Positions 9,305-20,755 of a stretch of DNA of 23,580 bases are shown here, piece by piece. Made by a program: the position numbers and the translations under genes. Source of the stretch: Phoronis ovalis (Eukaryota; Phoronida; Phoronidae); assembly GCA_028565635.1 (NCBI GenBank), contig JAOXYB010074722.1, positions 1-23,580 of the forward strand. Reading direction: 5' to 3'. How positions within the stretch are numbered: the first letter of the stretch is position 1; every line of letters starts with the position of its first letter. The notes beneath the pieces are model-generated. The model was not told the origin of the DNA. It was given only the letters and a program-made list of their open reading frames with translations, and did not search any database.

Positions 9305-9908
9305 TGAATACAGTTTACTTGATAACTTACTTTCTAGTGCGATGTTTAAAAATACAAGACTTGTCAGATTACATTTTAGTACTCGATGTTTTACTGTTAT
9401 AGTTGATTAAGACTTAATATTTTAGTAAGCATAAGAAACAAGTTTTTACATGTACTCTTTGTGTATTATGATCTATTTTTCATTCATTTTAGTATAACCA
9501 TGCCTAACATGTGCATATGTGCAGCATACAGTCAAGAAATGGTACTCCAATTATTTTTGTAGATAATATAGTTGTTTATAATATCTCTTTATCAGTTTTT
9601 TTGGTTACCAGTAGAATGTGTTCCTACAACATTTACAGCAGCAATAATGTTACAGCTAAAAATTGATTTAATGTGCCTCCTGTATTTGTGAAATTGAAGT
9701 GGTATATCTACAGAGCAATCAAATGTTTCAGTTGCAAAAGATAATTTTTGGAAAATCAAGAGAATTCTACTCAACTATGTGTAAAACTTAAGAGAACTAC
9801 ATTACTTAAATTGCACTTTCCATCTACAAACCACACTGGCTTATTTGATGGGCATCTGCCTGCACTAGCAGACCTCTCGTTTTCATGCTCATCACACAGC
9901 ATAGTCGT
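9305..9908 (+). other. Presumed 3' UTR and downstream flank of PRR14-like gene
   Basis: AT-rich and non-coding. No canonical AATAAA was spotted close to the stop, so the poly(A) site is undefined. The small open frame on the minus strand here (9592-9774) looks like chance. Confidence 0.4.
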
Positions 9909-10130
9909 GCCTATCTAACCAGCACAAGCTCGAACTGTCAACTCTTACTCGCACACCTATTGCCTACTGGTTTTTGCATCGAAATTCCTGAATGGAAACC
10001 ATCATTTCTTTCCATGTACTCAAGTAAATCTTCAGCATGGCAGACAGGTTCATGTGTCTGAAATCTGTTCGAGTTCCCAGCAACTTGCAAAAGTATGTGG
10101 AAATGATGGTTCAAATAATAGGAATTTCAG
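9909..10130. repeat. Fold-back repeat element, copy 1
   Basis: The left half (from GCCTATCTAACCAG at 9909) matches 23392 onward: GCCTA-CTAACCAG, then CTCGAACTGTCAA, CTCGCA-ACCT, TTTTGCA/GCACC, AAATTCCTG. The right half is its inverse. Arms with GAAATTCCT and ACCATCATTTC lie at 9981-10026 and, as reverse complement, at 10084-10128. The reverse complement continues as GGGAACTCG-ACAGATTTC, also found at 23530-23548. No coding content. Confidence 0.75.
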
Positions 10131-10239
10131 TGGCCATAGGTCTACGGGTGTAGTAGATTGGCCGACATTTGAGAATGTCCTTAAAAAGGGGATCTAATCT
10201 TCTTCGACATTTTTTATTTTGTGTAACACTTTGTTTTAC

Positions 10240-11100
10240 AATAACTACTTCTGATCAGTTTTTTTGCGATCAGCTATATATTTGATACAGGGTAAAAACA
10301 GGTTAAAGTACAGGTTGGATGTAATTTTAACCTGCATCACTTCCAAAATGGACGACTGTCTGTTTGTTCTCGAGATAGCTAGTTTGGCAAAATAACAGGT
10401 TTAGTTTATCTTTGATCAGCTTTATATTCGGTACAAGACAAATAAAGGTCAATTACATTTTTGACCTGGATTTCTTTAAAATATTGCTGACTGACATGTT
10501 TGTTCCCAAGAGTGGTTATTTTATGTAAAGATGCTTAGACGATTCAAGAGATGATATTTAAAACTTAAGATCTATGACAGAAGGTCAACTGCAGATCCAA
10601 TTTTTTTTCCAGTTGTCAAAACTGCTTTCAGCCCAGATTTTGAAAATGCTGACACAGAGCTATCGCTTTAATTCATAAGGTAAATAGAGTCCAAAATACA
10701 GGTCAAGTCTAATATGGTCGATAGACGACCTTCGTTGTTCCTGTGATGCCCCGCAATAATAGCTTCAGTTATATAATATTTGGTGCAGATCAAAATACAG
10801 AACAGGCTAGTTATTTGTTCCTCAGGTGGCACCTTATTCTATGTATTTTCATGCGGACGAATCAAAGCCTGGATGATTCAAAGGTAGCTGGGTGTAATAG
10901 GCTAGGTGGTATTTTAGAATGACCTTGAAAAGTGTGTTAATTAAACACCCATCCTAAACCTTAAATATTTTTTCTCAGGCAAGCTTTCTTTGTCCATAAC
11001 TTGAAAACAGAGAGAATAGTGAGAAGGTAAATAGAGACCAAATTACGGTTAGGTTTGGTTTTGATTTGGATCATTTCCACTATAGTTACCTGATTTCTTG
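10240..11100 (-). repeat. Cluster of dispersed repeat units in reverse orientation
   Basis: Successive segments carry GATCAGCT-TATATTTG-TACAGGGTAAA (10268-10293), GATCAGCTTTATATTCGGTACAAG (about 10415-10438), GGTAAATAGAGTCCAAAATACAGGTCAAG (about 10679-10708) and GGTAAATAGAGACCAAATTACGG (about 11025-11047). The first two are reverse complements of the units at 1-60 and 1919-1978. No open frame. It lies between the convergent gene ends. Confidence 0.6.
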
Positions 11101-11112
11101 TTATTTTTGTGG

Positions 11113-11244
11113 CCCGGGCTGTTTCAAATTGGAAATACAAAATTTGAGATGGGAAAGTTCATTTTTCCAAATATTTTAATGAGGATTCGGTTTTTAAGTC
11201 TGTGCCGCACACCCCTACCCAAAATTTTGTGAAGTACCCCCAGG
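11113..11244. mobile_element. Fragment of a CCCGGG/CCAGG-ended element
   Basis: The right end GCCGCACACCCCTACCCAAAATTTTGTGAAGTACCCCCAGG aligns with the right end of the element at 20130-20444 (CGCACACACCTACCAAAATGTAGTGCTCCCACCAGG). A CCCGGG at 11113 may mark the other end. Target duplications were not found. Confidence 0.45.
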
Positions 11245-12996
11245 ACAAAGAGATGTAGGTGAAAAAAATTTTATTTTTTAAATTTGTGTGTGGCAATGTT
11301 TATGCTAAATTCTGTCAAAATGGCAACCCTTAGCAGAACATGCGTGAAGTAACATCCCTTATATGACTGTTTTAAGTAACAATTTAATTAGTCCATAACC
11401 CATTGCCTCTAGATTATGGCATGCACGATGCTAGGATCGCTGAACCAAACATCCTCATGCAGCCAAAATTGTAAACTTTTATTAATAAAAATTAGTATGA
11501 AATTTGCCTGCTTCTTCACTTTCAAGATACTAATTTGGAGTAACAATGTACTGCTTTAACTACTCGACATTACAACTGTACCAAATAAATAGTATTGCTT
11601 AATTGGTAGAAAATGTTTCAGCAATTGAAATTTTTGGTGTTTATCAAGGGTAGGCCATTCACCATCTTAAACTCTATTCATTAGATAAGACCGTAGATAA
11701 ATACTAGCTTAAAATCCATTAAAGATGAATATTCCCGGTGCAGGGTGCAGTCTAAATTACCATAAGAACATTTGACACTTATATGGTCTGCTAGAATCTT
11801 AGGCAGTTCTGCAATTCAGGGAAGGGCACTGTGACTGTGTGAAACATTTGAATTAATTTGATCTGCCACTGAAACTTGTCCGTTTTCATCCATATTATCT
11901 GTCAACAAGTGGTTTACCCTACTGAACCTATGCAATGGATCATAATTTCTAGTGTTTAATGAAACAGTAAAGCCAAATCTATAAATTTGATAATACGTAC
12001 AATATATATTTTATGGAATGCACATGTACACATACGTCGCAAAATTAAACAAATTTGAGAATATATGTATGTAAACTAAGGTAAAATACAGGGCTACCAT
12101 GAATCTACAAGAGACATGTGCTTTATATGTAATCTACGTTTCAAAAACAATTAATATTTACATCCTCTGCAACACAAAAATATACATTTTCAACTGTACG
12201 AATACACATATATTGTTTAAAATATAATACATAACTTTTCCTTTAAAATAAATTTTTAAAGGAATGTGCTGTAAAATTATCAGTCAATGACCAATGCCCC
12301 ATATTATTGTAATCATCTTGTGTCTCGAAAGAACAAGACTTGCAAACAACAGCCTTTGAAATTATTAACTCTGTTTCATGACAAACATGATCTACAGCAG
12401 TAACATTATAAAAAAACAAGAAGTTACTTGGGAGCATGTCATACACATGGGAATTATACTAGAAAAAATATGACATTATGGAATAAATGCTTGTAAAAAT
12501 ATGTGAATGTATAAATCTTTTACCAAATAAAACAGGACGGAATACAATTAAGCTAAGACCAATTATGCAGTTTCCTTAGTCTGTAACAGGACGGAATTTA
12601 ACCGCAGCAAACATAAGAACTGAAGTACAACTGTTCTTTTAATTATTTTTTCACTTACACAAAATACAGTATATCAAAACAAAATCACAGAGAATAATTT
12701 GAACTTCATATATGTATAAAATAATTCTTTATCAAAAATTAAATTAAAGCATGTAATTTTTAAAAGTATATTTTAAAGAAGCATTTTATCCATCGGTAAG
12801 ATTAACGCCTCACAAGATTGTTTTGTGTTTTTATAGTTTTTGTATATGTATTACAGTTCATCTTCTTTTTATATCCTAGAGACCAGCACTCTAATAGTAG
12901 GTAGTCATTGCAATATAAATGCACATTGTAAAAGTAATAACACTTAATAGCAACTTTATGTCCACAGCCATGTCACTCCCAATCGAAATGGCTTTG
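11245..12996. other. Intergenic/3' UTR stretch between convergent genes
   Basis: AT-rich, with no credible coding frame. The bases just left of 12997 would be the 3' UTR of the coiled-coil gene. One perfect 9-bp inverted repeat is present at 12240-12262. Confidence 0.45.
12240..12262. repeat. Perfect 9-bp inverted repeat, 5-nt loop
   Basis: CCTTTAAAA (12240-12248), TAAAT, TTTTAAAGG (12254-12262). An AATAAA hexamer spans the loop. Function unknown. Confidence 0.7.
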
Positions 12997-15900
12997 TTAT
13001 CTTGAAGATCCAGATGAAAATGTTCTTGATGGTGAGGTTCTTGATAACTTCATTTGTAGTTGAGAATTGTTTTGTTCAAGACTCATAATTTCCTAGAATA
13101 AATAGCAGCATAAACATATATAGAAACAAATATAGAACAAAACACAATAAAAAATTCAATAAATACGAAATTTTATATTCTAGGCTTTATCTTGCCACCA
13201 AAATCACTTGGTTAATAGCAAATATTGTGTCATTGTCTTCAAATGACTTATGCCTAGTTTGTTAACTTGATATACAAATTAAGTTCCAGCAGTAGCACAC
13301 AACAAAAACAGTCCAGACAGCTATATGCTTTCCTACATCACTTCAGCATTGGAACCTTTCACGAGGTGAATGCTTGCAATATTTTAATCGGGGGTGCTCC
13401 TCTGCTGCCCTAAACTATCCCCTCTTTGTTATACAATATCTAAAATTCTGACTCTCTTTTATATATATATTTTTTTCAATTCAACTTTTTTCAATACCAA
13501 GCTCTTTGACATTCATACCCTTTCAGTTTGAGTTCAGTTTACTGTGGTGAGTTTATAACTTCAACAACTGGATCAGTTTAAATGAGCCTTCTTTATACAA
13601 GAATCTTTTTTACTGCTTTTTTTATACTTGTTGTGAGTAAATATAGACTCTTTCTCAAACCAAAATGAACCTGAAAACAACCCCTTTTTCATGTACACTT
13701 GCTCAAAATCGGCGAAAAGAAGACCCTTTAGAGCGGAGCTTATGTGTGGTAGTGTTCACCCTGGTAACTTTTCATATAAACATACACTATCCAAAAGCAG
13801 CATCATGATAAGATTTTGGGAAATGAAGTTCATCAAAACAAGTGAACATAATTGTTCATAAGACAAAAGTGTGAATTCCCTGTCTGTGAGTGTCTGCAAG
13901 GTCTGATGATTCATGAAATAAGGAAACATTTTGAACGCATATATGTCCCCGACTATAATAACTCAAAACATATGTCAAACGTAGAACGAGCATGTATTGC
14001 TTAATACAGCAATTTTAAGTGTTTACCTTAGTCTGAACAGTCACAGTGTTCTGCAGCTTGGTAAGTTCTAACATTTTTTGACTAAGAAGTTCTTGGTTCC
14101 TTTGAGCTCTTTCTTCTGCATCTTGGGCCTGTTGTTCAGCTCGTTTAACTCTCTTTTCTAATGATCTAATATATGTATCACCATACACAGATGTCTGAAA
14201 TATATTCCATTAACATCAGAACAGTTAATTTTTTTTCAAACTATTGCTTGACAGATCGGTATAATTTCTAAAAAAACTACGCATTCCCAAAAAACATCAT
14301 TATCAAGTAAAACTAATAAAATACAACTACTATGCCAAACATAAATGATAAGCCACAGTATGTAATTAGTCATAACTAAAATTCCCTAATTTGAAAAACC
14401 AAATTTAGTACAAGTAGCCTTTATAAGTTACAAACCTGTAGCTCTGCAAATGATGCCTCTGATGCACTAGAAAGATCTGGTGTGGATATACTATGACTTC
14501 TCTTAAGTGAAGCATTTTCTAATCTTAGTTGTTTTACTCTGTTTTGTAAATGTCTAAGTAACTGTAATGTGCTGTCATTAGCATCAAAGGAGGAATTACT
14601 AGCACCATTCTGAAAAATAGCATGACATCATCAAGCATACTGAAAATTTGACATTTAAATGTAACATAATTCATAGACGAAAAGAAATTTCTAGAATATT
14701 AGCTGAACATTATTCTACTGACTAGTCTACCCATAAATTTTCAATTAAGACCAAGTCATCAGTCATCAGTCATCAGATTAAAATATAACTTAAGAAAACC
14801 CCCGAAATAACATGGTACAGAAAACAGCAAACCAAATTCACTAGCGACATCAAAGATTTGTGGCAATAGGCACCTACTGGGGAGATATTTAAAAGTGTAC
14901 AAATCAAGAGGCCGAAGACTTTGGTGAGAATCTTATTGTTTGTTAGTTTTTAAAACACATCTAAACCCAGGTGGGGTTCAAACAAAATGGTTGAAAACAG
15001 GTAACTGTCAAAAACACTATGCGTACCGGGAGTACAAGTGCAACTGTTTAGACTCAAACATGTCGTTGTTTAGTGTGGCATGTATTAGAATCGAAATGGG
15101 GTAATGTCGTAATAACATACATCGCAAAGCAGACAAATGTCAAGGTACATTTATGAGTGCACAAAGTACCGTTGTGTGTACCTTGCGAATTAATGGTACA
15201 TACGTGTATGCACGATTGTACCTGGGGTACATTCGTAGTAACTTGTCCGACATAGACCCATTCAACCAAATTAAGACAAGTTAGCGAACTGTTTTTAACA
15301 CAAAATCACCAGAATATTTATAAAATTTAACTACATTTGGAAACCCATTACATAACATTATGAAACACTTGGCTTCTGCATGATCAGCATACTAGCCAGT
15401 TATATAATCATACATCTTGTTTTTGGCATTTTAAAAGCTATGTTATGTTTCTGATATAATTATAATATAATATAATAACATATTTGGTTTCAGAATTGTA
15501 TATTCAAATTGTTATATATAAGCCATATAAAACAACAAAGCATATAGTAATACTAAAAGCAAGATGATTATAACTGGTTGGTATGCTCATTTTGCAGGGA
15601 CAAGGGGTGTTTTATAATATTATTCTCTGATACAAGTAAAAATAATACTGACCATTGCTGACAAACGGTCCTTATCCTTACTATACAAAAAGGCATCTCG
15701 ATCTGCATACTTATGTTTCTTTTGTTGATCTTTAATTTTTCTACAAATGGAGAGAATACACGCTGCTCATAAAAATACATTGCAGGAGAAAGCAAAGTGA
15801 TATTTACCAATAATTTATCGATAATAACTAAAGGTAATAATTAACTATTATTACACTGAAACAACACATATTCAAATATTCCTTCCATATATGTTTATTT

Positions 15901-18900
15901 ACACTTATAACAAAAGAATATTTGAAATGAGAAGTTCGTCAACAGCCGCAGTAAAACACACTATTAAATTTTTTCTCAACATCTTCCTTTATGAGAATAT
16001 ATATAAAAAATCAATAAGAGAGTTTCTAACCATGGTACAGATTAAGTGAGGTAGGCATTCAAAGTGCTTATTGATTTTGTTATATAACTGACAAAAATTT
16101 CACTAGAAATTAATTTTTTTGTACAAAAATACTAGGACATTCACCCAGTACATGTAATTCAGCTTTCTGAAAAATAACGTATCCTTTTTGGCAGAACATA
16201 TTGAAAATCTGTATCAGTAAGTAACGATATTTTATTTGTCAAAATATAACGCATTAATATCACACTCAGTGCTTGCAGTAAATATGTGGCGAATATCAAA
16301 CAGACTTTAAAAAAGAAAAGAGTATCTTGAAAGAAAAGATGGCAAGGAGCTAACTCATAACACACTCAGGTTGCTAATCAATCATTTTTACAATATATCT
16401 TTTTTCTAAAACCCAAAATTACTGGCCTCAATTTTCAGATCATCATCTACTAACAAAATTAATCTGATCCCACAAAACCTTTTGCATATCACCATTGCCA
16501 TTTTGTTGCACCAACAGCACACATATGGTAATGGTTCAACATTTCAGCAAAAATAAACTTATCAGATGATTTGTATATGAAATGTATAGTTCAAGTGTTG
16601 ATAGGAAAGTGTTCAACAATTAAATTAGAATTGGAATGTGACATGGTGAACTTGACTGTGATTATTAGCAACCATTTATGCTATGATGTTTATATTAACC
16701 CACGGTAGGATTCAGCAAGGAAGGCAATACACGATACTACAATTCTCAACACCACAGTATTACTTTTCCAATTCCCGATTTAATTCTTCCTCAAATTTTC
16801 TAGCCAATTTGTCTGCAGTATCCTCTTTCCATTTTTTCATACTGCAATGAATTTCTCTTAGTTCGTCATCTTTTGTTTTTAACTGTTGCTGTAGACTTTT
16901 ATCTTTTGCCAGTGTCCGGTGTAAAAGGCTGATTTCTTCTAAATGTTCCTATAGAAAAATTCATAGTGCAACACAATGCTGTTACACTAGCATACTCAGA
17001 CCAGTGCAACAAGACATGGAGATTAAAATAGATAAGCCACCACCCTAGCTTGAAGAAACAGATGTTAGTAGTGAAAAAGCCACTGTGATGAAACTTCCAT
17101 GTGCACTGTTTTACATGTACAATATGTTTCATAAAAATTAGCTTCAAAAATGAAAGCCATGGAAGTTTCTTCCTCGTGTGTGAAGAGGAATCGAAAGTAT
17201 ACAATAACTTAAAGAGCTTCATGCTTACAATTCTGTCTTAACAGTGTCTAAGACGTGTTTCAGATCATCCACATGGTCCTATAGGAAACAAGAACAAGTA
17301 AAGCATGACCCACAACCATAAAGTATACACATAAACTAAGTATTGACTGTCATGTCACCCTGACTACAGCATTTACTTTACTGATTCATTACTAAAAAAT
17401 TCCAGTATTCGCAAAAGTCTGCAATTTACACACGGACAAATAAGGTATACCCATGCAATGCTGCTCAGTATGACATTTTCTAACGATGCTTCAACTATAA
17501 TGACAGACAGTAGTCATATGCAAAACTAGCATGAAAATCAACAATGAAAGAATTTGTAAATAAAAACATACTTGCTTCTTAATGAAGAGGCTCACATCTT
17601 TGAAGCAAATGTATCATACAATCAATTTACTTAAAACACTTATTAAAAAACATGTTTTGTTAATTGTATTATAATAATTTCATTGTTAAACGATAGTGTT
17701 GCTATATAAAGTAGCTCCTAGTCTAGGAACAGACTTTAAACAGAATTGAACAAACATCAAATTGTCTATAATAAGCATAGCATACATTAAGCAGGAGTTA
17801 CGATATACTGGCAAGATATGCAAAGGTGCATGCATTTGAACAATGCAATACCTCAGTTGACACCTTGTGCATCGGTACATAGTTATCCTTATAGAAACTT
17901 TTTTAGGAAACTATCATCACCATTCTTATTTGGTATCTTATGAAACATATATAATGATATATATTTTAAATATATATTTTTACCAAAAGAAAACAAGCCA
18001 TTAATGAAAACATTTATGTACTGAGATGCAAGTGTATGTTACAAGCCAAACAAGATAAACATGTATCAGGAACTCATGCATGCAACAATGAAGGACATCA
18101 TGTAAAGAACTGAAAGAAAGTTAATATGCTTGGGTGGTAGCTTGCATAGGTTATATGCACTGCTATATATATACAAAATATTATAATTAAGTGATAATTA
18201 AAGATGTAAGCAATGTGAAGTGCTCATTTTTGTAACAGCTTTTAAACATAAAGAATGTTATAGTATTATTACAGTTTGCAAATAAAAAAAATGCAAATAA
18301 AGAAAATATGAAGATTTTAAATTACAACAGAATTCTTCAATACTGTGCTAGCAAGAACTTAACAAAGTTACCTTAATTAACCTTTCCCTAAGTGCAGTGA
18401 GTTCCTTATTCTTGTCATTTTGGAATTTCTGTCTCATCTCATCTACACTTCTTTCCTGCAATAGTCAGTAATCGTCTCATAAAATTGCACGCATATTAAG
18501 TATATTATGATGATATTTTTGTACATATGACCCAGGCGCGGATACATGGGGATTTCCACCGTTTTCTGGAACATGGTCACAACATTTCTGGGGAAAAAAA
18601 TCCTAGAAAACCCTATAAAAATCATGTTAAAAGTTGTTTCGAAAACGGATTAAAATTATAATATGGAGGTGTGATTACCGATTAAACAATAAAATTCAGA
18701 TTGTGTCATTGTTGTACATATCAATGGAAATATTTTTTTTTATTTTAAGTCATGATTTCTGTAACTTTCGATGATGGCGATGATGCAATAACAGAAGCGC
18801 CACCTAGTGGAAAAAAATAAAACTAATTTGGAAACCTGCCACAACTGTGCTCTGTATCCGCCCCTGTGACCCGTATCATTTTATCATTATGCATTATAAA

Positions 18901-20755
18901 AGCTCTGATTGAATAATGTAGTAAACTGACCCAGTTCCAATGGAAAAGAATTACATGTTTTGCTCACTGAATTTCTTATAAATTCTTTTTTTTTCAGCCT
19001 GGCTTAACCAAAAAATAATGTCCAACCTTGCTCTGCTCCATTCTAATCAGGGCCTGTTTCTGTGCTTCCACTTCTTGTTTTAACTCCTTCACATTATTCC
19101 GCAGTTCCTCGTTACATGCTCGTAGATTAGCCTTGAAAATATTTTTTCAACATTGTAAACAAATAAGAATGAGAACTATAAGTGTAGCAAAAACTGCATT
19201 CAATGACGAATGTTTTGGCAACAAGAAAAAACATTGCATTATAAATATTTTTTACAGGAATGTATTAAACAAAGCATAACAAATCTGAAATCCTAAATCA
19301 TTCTTCTATTACTTGGTAAGAATTCTGATGGAGCTATCTATCAAACAGAGTTTCTAGTCAAGGAATAACCAGTTAGCATTAATTTATAACTTACTAGTGC
19401 TGCTGTAGTAGGTGTTCTAGAAGGACTTCGTACATGCAAACCTTTCATGGGAGACTTGCCAGGGGAATTCATCTCTGATTTAAAACTGTAAAACAATGGT
19501 TTTCTGGAATATGGTACTTAGTTAACTTTGATTATTAGTACTCAGTTTCTCTTAACTGTGTACCTCATGTCATGAATATAAAAAAAATTGCGATGTGTCC
19601 TGCCAGAAACAAAAACACACTTCATGTTACAAATATTGTGATTTGATATTTTGTGATTGACTGGCTGGTTAGAGATAGTTTTTAAAACTAAAAAAAAAAG
19701 ATTACCTTGCAATGTTCACCTTCCGAGGTGTTACTTCTAATATACAAGCTATTCGCCGACATTCTTCATTCACTTCAGTCACTACCATTTTTTCTATTCT
19801 TTCAGCTAACAAAGCACCTTCTCTGTCTTTGTGTCCATTACGCTGCCGTTCAGCTTTAAGCAGTAAATTTTCTTCTTTCTGTTTCCTTAACTCCTCATGT
19901 AAGTTTTCTAGGTCTTCTTGCTTATCCTGCAAAAAGACATTCAAAGGTGAACATAATTCACTTAAAAATAATCTTAGAATTTGTTTGTTAAAGCAAGGAA
20001 GGTAACAAACCAGTCCTGTTGATTTGATGATATTAGTAAGAAAGGATGTTGTAAAAATATACACCACTCAAGCTGCAATAGAAATCACCAGGCTCCTGGA
20101 GAACAGAAACATTAGCGAGGGATAAGTAGCCCGGGGGATCACTGCCAATATAAAGGTATGTATACATGTGCCGCCCTTCAGGGTAGGTTAATTTTTGATT
20201 CTTTAGGATATTTCAGGATGGGTATTTTGTGTTGGAGGGATAATTCAGGATGGGGTTTTTGATTCTTTCTAACAAAATTATAATTTTTGGGTGGTATTTT
20301 AACGTTTTGACCTATTTTAGAGCCAATTTTTTTCACCCTAGGATACTTCAAGGTGGATGTTTTAGCAATGCTGCAAATATTTTGGGGTCAGGGTTTGGAC
20401 CCCTAGGTCGCACACACCTACCAAAATGTAGTGCTCCCACCAGGATATGTATGCAACACATATTACAGCCATACCTAAAGTCGTGTGTAAATGAATGCTA
20501 TGATAATACATGCTATATAATTTCCATTTCATGTTTCGTTTACAGCATATGAAAACTAAGATTATTAAAATAAATAGATCGGGTCAAGCTTTTTTGTAGC
20601 TTATTTACTTTCAACAATTTTCATACCTCCTCCCATTGCTCTTTCATCTTGCCCAGTTCAATCTTTTCTTCTCTAGCTTTATCTTTAGCTTTGGTCAAAG
20701 CTGCCATTTTATCTTTATATGCTTGCCTTGTTTGTTGCCGCTGTTCTTCAAGCTC
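12997..20755 (-). CDS. Large coiled-coil protein, C-terminal ten exons (446 residues); not identified
   Basis: Exons in transcript order: 20755-20627, 19926-19706, 19485-19395, 19131-19027, 18455-18372, 16948-16764, 15740-15653, 14609-14436, 14194-14027 and 13092-12997 (ends RTFSSGSSR, TAA). All borders are AG/GT and all phases agree, giving one open frame. Almost every exon is heptad-rich and charged. Breaks in the coil are a Ser/Pro-rich linker in exon 3 (NSPGKSPMKG, RSPSRTPTT), a Ser-rich hinge in exon 8 (SHSISTPDLSSASEASF) and a Ser/Arg tail. Notable segments: VNEECRRIACILEVTPRKV, NLRACNEELRNNVKELKQE, KLARKFEEELNRELEK, LLRHLQNRVKQLRLENASL, SLEKRVKRAEQQAQDAEERA. This fits a scaffold of centrosome, cilium base or cytoskeleton; CEP152/Asterless-like proteins are one possibility, held weakly. 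SP/TP sites in the linkers suggest phosphorylation. The N-terminal part is beyond the right edge. Confidence 0.85.
13389..13763. mobile_element. Possible decayed CGGGGGT-ended element in last intron of coiled-coil gene
   Basis: CGGGGGTGCTCCTCTGCTGCCC at 13389 resembles the left end of the other CCCGGGGG elements. GTAGTGTTCACCCTGG near 13749-13764 resembles their right end. No target duplication is visible, so this is tentative. Confidence 0.3.
14755..14775 (+). repeat. Three tandem AGTCATC units
   Basis: Seven-base unit repeated three times in the intron left of exon 7. A minor short tandem repeat. Confidence 0.8.
15003..15265. repeat. Patch rich in inverted GGTACA/TGTACC words
   Basis: Within an intron, the words AAGGTACATT, AAGTACCGT, TGTACCTTG, TGGTACATAC, TTGTACCTGG and GGGTACATTC alternate in orientation, with GTGCA/TGCAC between them. 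This suggests a fold-back or decayed tandem element. It is more GC-rich than its surroundings and encodes nothing convincing. No terminal repeats were defined. Confidence 0.4.
16949..18371 (-). other. Intron of the coiled-coil gene between exons 5 and 6
   Basis: Apart from the candidate exon at 17229-17278, the stretch is AT-rich and non-coding. It includes an A/T-only fold-back around 17948-17980 (ATATATTTTAAATATATAT). Small open frames on the minus strand here lack codon character. Confidence 0.5.
17229..17278 (-). other. Candidate extra or alternative exon of the coiled-coil gene
   Basis: After the acceptor cctatag, this 50-base stretch encodes DHVDDLKHVLDTVKTE, coiled-coil-like and similar to the start of the next accepted exon (EHLEEISLLHRTLAKDK), whose acceptor (ctatag) is also alike. 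Using the better donor (AATT/gtaagc) shifts frame and meets a stop three codons into exon 6. A weaker donor (ACT/gttaag) gives a 36-base exon at 17243-17278 that keeps frame. It may be a duplicated, alternative or regulatory exon, or a relic. I left it out of the main gene model. Confidence 0.4.
18533..18866. mobile_element. Non-autonomous DNA transposon with CAGG-GCGGATACA ends
   Basis: The left end CAGGCGCGGATACA (18533-18546) and the right end (18853-18866, reverse complement CAGGGGCGGATACA) match at 13 of 14 bases. TGACC flanks both ends (18528-18532 and 18867-18871). CAGGGGCGGAT-type termini are common among hAT-like MITEs, which normally leave 8-bp duplications; only 5 bp match here, so the family is uncertain. 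The 334-bp interior is AT-rich, includes GCGCCACCTAGTGG near the right end, and has no transposase. It lies in the intron between exons 4 and 5 of the coiled-coil gene. Confidence 0.75.
20130..20444. mobile_element. Old CCCGGGGG-ended non-autonomous element
   Basis: The left end CCCGGGGGATCACT (20130) and the right end AGTGCTCCCACCAGG (20430-20444) are imperfect inverted repeats. The flanking 8-mers ATAAGTAG and ATATGTAT agree at 6 of 8 positions, as expected for a decayed 8-bp duplication. Near the left end GTGCCGC recurs as in the element at 2907-3353, and the right end matches 11205-11244. The interior has degenerate repeats (AGGATATTTCAGGATGGG, AATTCAGGATGGGG, AGGATACTTCAAGGTGG). The plus-strand 100-codon open frame here is incidental. 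Confidence 0.65.

Noticed and set aside
12243-12446. Minus-strand 67-codon open frame between convergent genes
   Set aside because: AT-rich, no splice or domain support; likely chance.
16899-17222. Minus-strand 107-codon open frame
   Set aside because: Mostly intron, in a frame different from the coil exon it overlaps.
19712-20005. Plus-strand Ser/Phe-rich open frame
   Set aside because: Antisense shadow of coiled-coil exon 19926-19706.
20250-20552. Plus-strand 100-codon open frame
   Set aside because: Falls in the CCCGGGGG-ended element; no homology-like content.
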